Notes under the pieces: generated by a model | The model's database searches: none | Told to the model about the DNA's origin: nothing | The model's input: only the letters and a program-made list of their open reading frames with translations | Shown here: in pieces, positions 13,213 through 16,191 of the stretch | How the letters are laid out: each line of letters opens with the position of its first letter | How positions within the stretch are numbered: the first letter of the stretch is position 1 | Translations under genes and position numbers: made by a program | Assembly: GCA_036389715.1 (NCBI GenBank) | Contig: DASVWH010000026.1 | Span: forward strand, 1-16,191 | Source of the DNA: DASVWH01 sp036389715 | GTDB lineage: Bacteria; Acidobacteriota; Blastocatellia; Pyrinomonadales; Pyrinomonadaceae | DNA: 16,191 bases | Direction of reading: 5' to 3'

Positions 13213-14769
13213 TTAAGAGGGTGCGAGCCTGGTGAAAACCTTCCCCATCATGTTCACTCCCGTGACCCCCTTGGGCTGTTCGGCCTGAAAGACGAGCTTG
13301 AAATCCTGGCCGGGGATGAAGGCCGCGTCGAAGGCTTCGCGGCCATAGTAACGGAGCTTCGCAGAGAGGTTGCCGAAGCTGGCGACCAGCGAGCCCTGGT
13401 CCACTTCAATCTTGATTTGGCCATACTCCGGGTGCTGGTAAACGCCTGCGTAGGCCGACAGCGGGAGAGCAGGCATCCCCTTTTCCCTGCCGCTCTCTTT
13501 CGCCGCAGCCTTCGCGGCTCTCTCCTCCCTGCTTTTTTGAAGGTTGGCGGCGAACTCTTCGACCTTCGGGTTGGAGGCGACGCGCAAAGGCTGTTTGCGG
13601 AGCAGGTGGTCATAGATGTCGCAGGCGATCAGGTCGGGCAGGAGAAACGCATCCCGGCTCTCGTTGGCCAGCACGACGACGCCGATTTTTTGCGCGGGCA
13701 TGAACGAGACGTGCGGGCGGAAGCCGGGAAACTCCCCGAAGCAGTGAATCAGCTTCTCGCCCTCGTAAGTGCCGATGTTCCACCCGAGGCTGTAAGCATA
13801 ACGCTCGAACTTGTAGAAGGAGCGCTTCTGGTCTATCTGCGGTGAGAGTATCTCTTCGAGGGCGGCGGCCGGAATCACCTGTTTGCCCTCGTACCTGCCC
13901 TCGTTCATGTTGACTATCAGCCACTTTGCCAAATCCTCTGCGCTCGAAGCCATCCCGCCCGCCGCGTGCATCGTGTTGTCCTGCTTATAGGGAAGCTCCG
14001 TGAAGGTCCCGCTCTCCGCCAGGTACGGATGAGCATAGTCGGCGCTGGCCTTAATCTTCGACGCATAGCCGCTCGTGGCCGTCATGCCGAGCGGCTCCAG
14101 TATCCTGCGCTCGATGATGCGCTGCCAGGATTCCCCGGCAGCCTTTTCCATCGCGTAAGCGGCGATGATGTAGCCGAGGTTCGAGTAGCGGAAGATGGGC
14201 GAGACGGCGGAGCTGTGATTGCTCAAGAGGCCGAGGATGGTCTCGGCGTCGTACTGGCCCGTGTAAGCGGTGCGAAAGACTATCGGCTCGTTGTTGATGC
14301 CCGAACGATGCGTCAGCAGATCGCGCAGGCTGAGCTGCTCGGTCGAGAGCGGCGGCTTTAAGACCAGATTCGGAAAGTAGGTCTTGATGGGAACGTCGAG
14401 GTCCAGCTTGCCCTCCGCGGCCAGCATCTTCGCGGCCGTGCCCGTGAAAGACTTGGTCGTCGAGGCGATGTAGAAAGCGGTCTGCGGCGTCACGGGCAGC
14501 CCGGCCTTAACGTCTCTCAGGCCGAACCCGGCGGTGAAGATAATCCGGTCTCCGCGCACGACCGCGACGGCCAGCCCCGGAACGACCGGGAGGCGTCGCA
14601 TCAATTCTTCGACATACCTTTTGAGCTGGCCGAGCCCCTCATCGCGGCCCGCGGCTCGCGCAGCCTGCCTGTCTGTCATGGTTGCCCCGACACGGGTCGC
14701 AGCAGAGATTGCCTGCGTTGAAAAAAGAGCGAGCAAAGAAGCCAGCATCAGCCTGCGAGTGCTTTTCAT
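13213..14769 (-). CDS. Exported class C beta-lactamase-like serine hydrolase
   Basis: A 518-residue protein of the beta-lactamase/transpeptidase-like (PF00144-type) family. These act as D-amino peptidases, esterases or, less often, beta-lactamases. Residues 1-23 form a signal peptide, so it acts outside the cytoplasm. The catalytic serine is S103 in STTK (103-106). The second motif is YSN (195-197). The third is a HxxG-type element, HCFGEFPGF (342-350), in place of KTG. A charged linker (about 402-432) leads to a small C-terminal beta domain (about 437-518, YAGVYQHPEYGQIKIE) seen in many such enzymes. GGAGG lies seven bases before the ATG (14777-14781), which fixes the start. An AraC-type regulator is encoded upstream on the same strand. 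The substrate cannot be told from sequence. Confidence 0.9.
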   Translation of the reverse strand: MKSTRRLMLASLLALFSTQAISAATRVGATMTDRQAARAAGRDEGLGQLKRYVEELMRRLPVVPGLAVAVVRGDRIIFTAGFGLRDVKAGLPVTPQTAFYIASTTKSFTGTAAKMLAAEGKLDLDVPIKTYFPNLVLKPPLSTEQLSLRDLLTHRSGINNEPIVFRTAYTGQYDAETILGLLSNHSSAVSPIFRYSNLGYIIAAYAMEKAAGESWQRIIERRILEPLGMTATSGYASKIKASADYAHPYLAESGTFTELPYKQDNTMHAAGGMASSAEDLAKWLIVNMNEGRYEGKQVIPAAALEEILSPQIDQKRSFYKFERYAYSLGWNIGTYEGEKLIHCFGEFPGFRPHVSFMPAQKIGVVVLANESRDAFLLPDLIACDIYDHLLRKQPLRVASNPKVEEFAANLQKSREERAAKAAAKESGREKGMPALPLSAYAGVYQHPEYGQIKIEVDQGSLVASFGNLSAKLRYYGREAFDAAFIPGQDFKLVFQAEQPKGVTGVNMMGKVFTRLAPS

Positions 14770-14863
14770 CTTTCATCCTCCGCGGAAGTTGACTTCACAA
14801 ACCCGGCCATAATCCGAGACCGGCAGAGACCGCCAGCGACGGCCCGTTTTCTCTGCGAGGGGG

Positions 14864-14920
14864 ATTTTACGACCGCTCGGGCGGCGCGGTCTTGGACGGA
14901 TGAAAAGAGCTTGGACAGGA
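14864..14920 (-). promoter_or_regulatory. Candidate AraC-dependent promoter of the serine hydrolase gene
   Basis: On the minus strand a -10-like TAAAAT (14869-14864) has no good -35 at 17 bp. Instead, the direct repeat CTTGGAC (plus-strand 14891-14897 and 14910-14916, 19 bp apart) occupies about -34 to -63. That is the position and spacing of many AraC-family activator sites. GACCGC at 14871-14876 is also inverted at 14886-14891. Confidence 0.45.
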
Positions 14921-14969
14921 TCAACTTCGCCTGCGAGCCTGCCCGTAATTAACCTGGGCGTGCCCGGAA

Positions 14970-15767
14970 TCAACTTTGTCTGAACATCACGCGATAGGCC
15001 GAGGGCGTCATTCCCGTTATGCGTTTGAAGACGCGCGTAAAGTGGCTCTGGTCGTAGAAGCCGAGCGACGTGGCAAGCTCTGCGAGCGGCGTCACGGAGC
15101 CGGAGAGGGCACGGCACGCGCTCTCTACTCGCAGGCGGCGGACGTACTCGCCCATCGTGCAGCCATAGGCTCGGCGAAACTCGCGCGCCAGGTAGACCGG
15201 GTGCGCGTCAATGGCTGCCGTCAGGTCGGTCAGCGTCAGGCTCTCCGCATGGCGTGCATGAAGGATTTCACGCGCGCTCTCCAACCGGCGCGAGGGCCGC
15301 GGCCGCGCGTCGTCCGTGCGGCAGGCAGCGCCCAGTATTTCGAGCACGAGCCCTTCGATGGTCAGGGCCGAAGCCTCGTCTTCCTCGCGCAGTTCGCTGT
15401 AGAGGCGGACGGCAAGCTGCGCCGCGCGGCCTCCCGTGAACTCGCGCGCATCTTCCAGGACGTTCGTGTATTCGCGTATGTGCTCAAGCCACCCGGCCCC
15501 GAGCTGAACGTCGAAGATGCTCGTCTCGCAGTCGTCAAACTGCACCGCGTGATCTTCGCCGGGCGGGTGCAGGACGAGCATCGCGGGCGCGCAGGCGCGA
15601 ACACGCCGCCCGTAGCGCTCGCGGTAGCCGCCGCGCAGGACCAGAGAGAAGCGGGCCGCCTCGTGCTCATGTCGGGGCATGGCCAGTCCCGCCGGGTAAA
15701 GGGTCTCGGCCAGCTTCAAACCCGGCAGCGCGCGGCTGCGCACCTTGTCGTCGAAGAACGGGTTCAT
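14970..15767 (-). CDS. AraC-family transcriptional regulator
   Basis: A 265-residue DNA-binding regulator. The N-terminal half (about 20-95) looks like a cupin-type sensor domain, with PRHEHEAARFSLVLRGGYRE (31-50) and HPPGEDHAVQF. The C-terminal AraC domain has two helix-turn-helices at about 177-200 and 226-249. It ends with the family signature GFYDQSHFTRVFKRITGMTPSAYR, split over 236-259. It is transcribed in the same direction as the serine hydrolase gene, 200 bp upstream of it, and a direct-repeat site lies in that gap. It therefore probably controls that gene, itself, or both. The inducing ligand is unknown. The ATG at 15767 has no strong ribosome-binding site. The divergent neighbour is RNase J. 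Confidence 0.92.
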   Translation of the reverse strand: MNPFFDDKVRSRALPGLKLAETLYPAGLAMPRHEHEAARFSLVLRGGYRERYGRRVRACAPAMLVLHPPGEDHAVQFDDCETSIFDVQLGAGWLEHIREYTNVLEDAREFTGGRAAQLAVRLYSELREEDEASALTIEGLVLEILGAACRTDDARPRPSRRLESAREILHARHAESLTLTDLTAAIDAHPVYLAREFRRAYGCTMGEYVRRLRVESACRALSGSVTPLAELATSLGFYDQSHFTRVFKRITGMTPSAYRVMFRQS

Positions 15768-15847
15768 GACAAGCGGATGTTACTACGATTACGCGGCTTT
15801 TATAAGAGAGAGGCGAGCCCCGGACTCGCGGGAATGCCTCGGGGCTG

Positions 15848-15856
15848 TGTTATACT
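15848..15856 (+). promoter_or_regulatory. Extended -10 promoter of the RNase J gene
   Basis: TGTTATACT combines a TGN extension with TATACT, a 5 of 6 match to the -10 consensus. No good -35 is visible, which is usual for extended -10 promoters. Transcription would start near 15863, about 73 bases before the GTG start. Confidence 0.6.
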
Positions 15857-15872
15857 GTTCTGTTAAATTTCG

Positions 15873-15911
15873 CCCGGCGAAGACGGCTAGGTAAACGGTC
15901 GCCGGGTTTTT
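15873..15911 (+). terminator. Intrinsic-terminator-like hairpin in the RNase J leader
   Basis: CCCGGCGA (15873-15880) pairs perfectly with TCGCCGGG (15899-15906), with an 18-base loop, and TTTTT follows at 15907-15911. It lies after the predicted transcription start and before the RNase J start codon. The upstream gene is on the opposite strand, so this would act as an attenuator of RNase J and not as an end terminator. It is not terminator-like when read on the minus strand. Confidence 0.65.
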
Positions 15912-15935
15912 CAGGAGAGTAGAGTAAAGGATACA

Positions 15936-16191
15936 GTGGGTAATTCATTAGAGATCATCCCGCTCGGCGGAATCGGCGAGTTCGGGATGAATTGTATGGC
16001 TGTACGTTACGATGACGAGATGATCGTCATCGATGCCGGGATGGGTTTCCCGGAAGAGAGCGTTTATGGCGTTGACGTATCCGTCCCCGACTTCGATTTT
16101 CTCGAAGAGTACAGGGACAACATCACAGCCATCATCCTCACGCACGGGCACGAAGATCATCTGGGTGCGCTGCCCTACATTCTGAAAAAAT
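15936..16191 (+). CDS. rnj: Ribonuclease J, N-terminal part (runs off the window)
   Basis: RNase J is a metallo-beta-lactamase-fold ribonuclease with endo- and 5'-exonuclease activity in mRNA decay and rRNA processing. Only the first 85 codons are in the window. They read VGNSLEIIPLGGIGEFGMN, then IVIDAGMGFPEE and GVDVSVPDFDFLEE, followed by the metal-binding HGHEDHLGALPYIL, all characteristic of RNase J. The HxHxDH motif is complete. The start is GTG at 15936, with AAAGGA about five bases upstream (15927-15932). It is divergent from the AraC gene. The 5' leader carries an extended -10 promoter and a terminator-like hairpin, so expression may be attenuated. I cannot tell whether this is the only RNase J of the genome. 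Confidence 0.93.
   Translation, partial: MGNSLEIIPLGGIGEFGMNCMAVRYDDEMIVIDAGMGFPEESVYGVDVSVPDFDFLEEYRDNITAIILTHGHEDHLGALPYILKK

Overview
This 16.2 kb window looks like chromosome from a GC-rich Gram-negative soil-type bacterium. My best guess is Acidobacteriota, perhaps Blastocatellia/Pyrinomonadales, judged from gene families, base composition and weak Shine-Dalgarno use; no marker here proves it. The first ~1.78 kb is visibly AT-richer than the rest and is accessory DNA; everything after it is typical chromosomal coding.

Layout. (1) 40-791: a complete IS1595-family element with perfect terminal inverted repeats, inserted into a type I restriction specificity gene (hsdS). Only the 3' part of that gene remains, in frame, up to 1520. 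(2) 1521-1783: a non-coding stretch with several hairpins and three 20-bp tandem repeats, at the composition boundary. (3) 4720-1784, minus strand: a lipid-transport ABC operon mlaE-mlaF-mlaD. (4) 7178-5111, minus strand: an envelope-stress module of ECF sigma factor, zinc-finger anti-sigma factor and periplasmic Spy/CpxP-like LTXXQ protein, closed by a strong intrinsic terminator. (5) 7524-9389, plus strand: a membrane Cache-HAMP-HD-GYP c-di-GMP phosphodiesterase, divergent from the sigma operon with back-to-back promoters. (6) 9693-13211, plus strand: ftsY, ribD and rsmA/ksgA; both gaps around ribD contain heptamer tandem repeats that run into the ribD reading frame at each end. (7) 15767-13213, minus strand: an AraC-type regulator followed by an exported class C beta-lactamase-like serine hydrolase, with a candidate AraC operator between them. 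(8) 15936 to the window end: the start of ribonuclease J, with an extended -10 promoter and an intrinsic-terminator-like hairpin inside its leader.

How the genes work together. Two envelope functions sit side by side: Mla lipid trafficking and the sigma/anti-sigma/Spy stress circuit. The stress circuit shares its control region with a c-di-GMP hydrolase. The ftsY-ribD-rsmA run is housekeeping (membrane targeting, riboflavin synthesis, rRNA methylation). I found no clearly new multi-gene system. The best leads are the RNase J leader terminator, the heptamer repeats around ribD, the Cys-to-His zinc-ligand change in RibD, the heptad-spaced repeats in MlaD, and the half-HsdS left by the IS.
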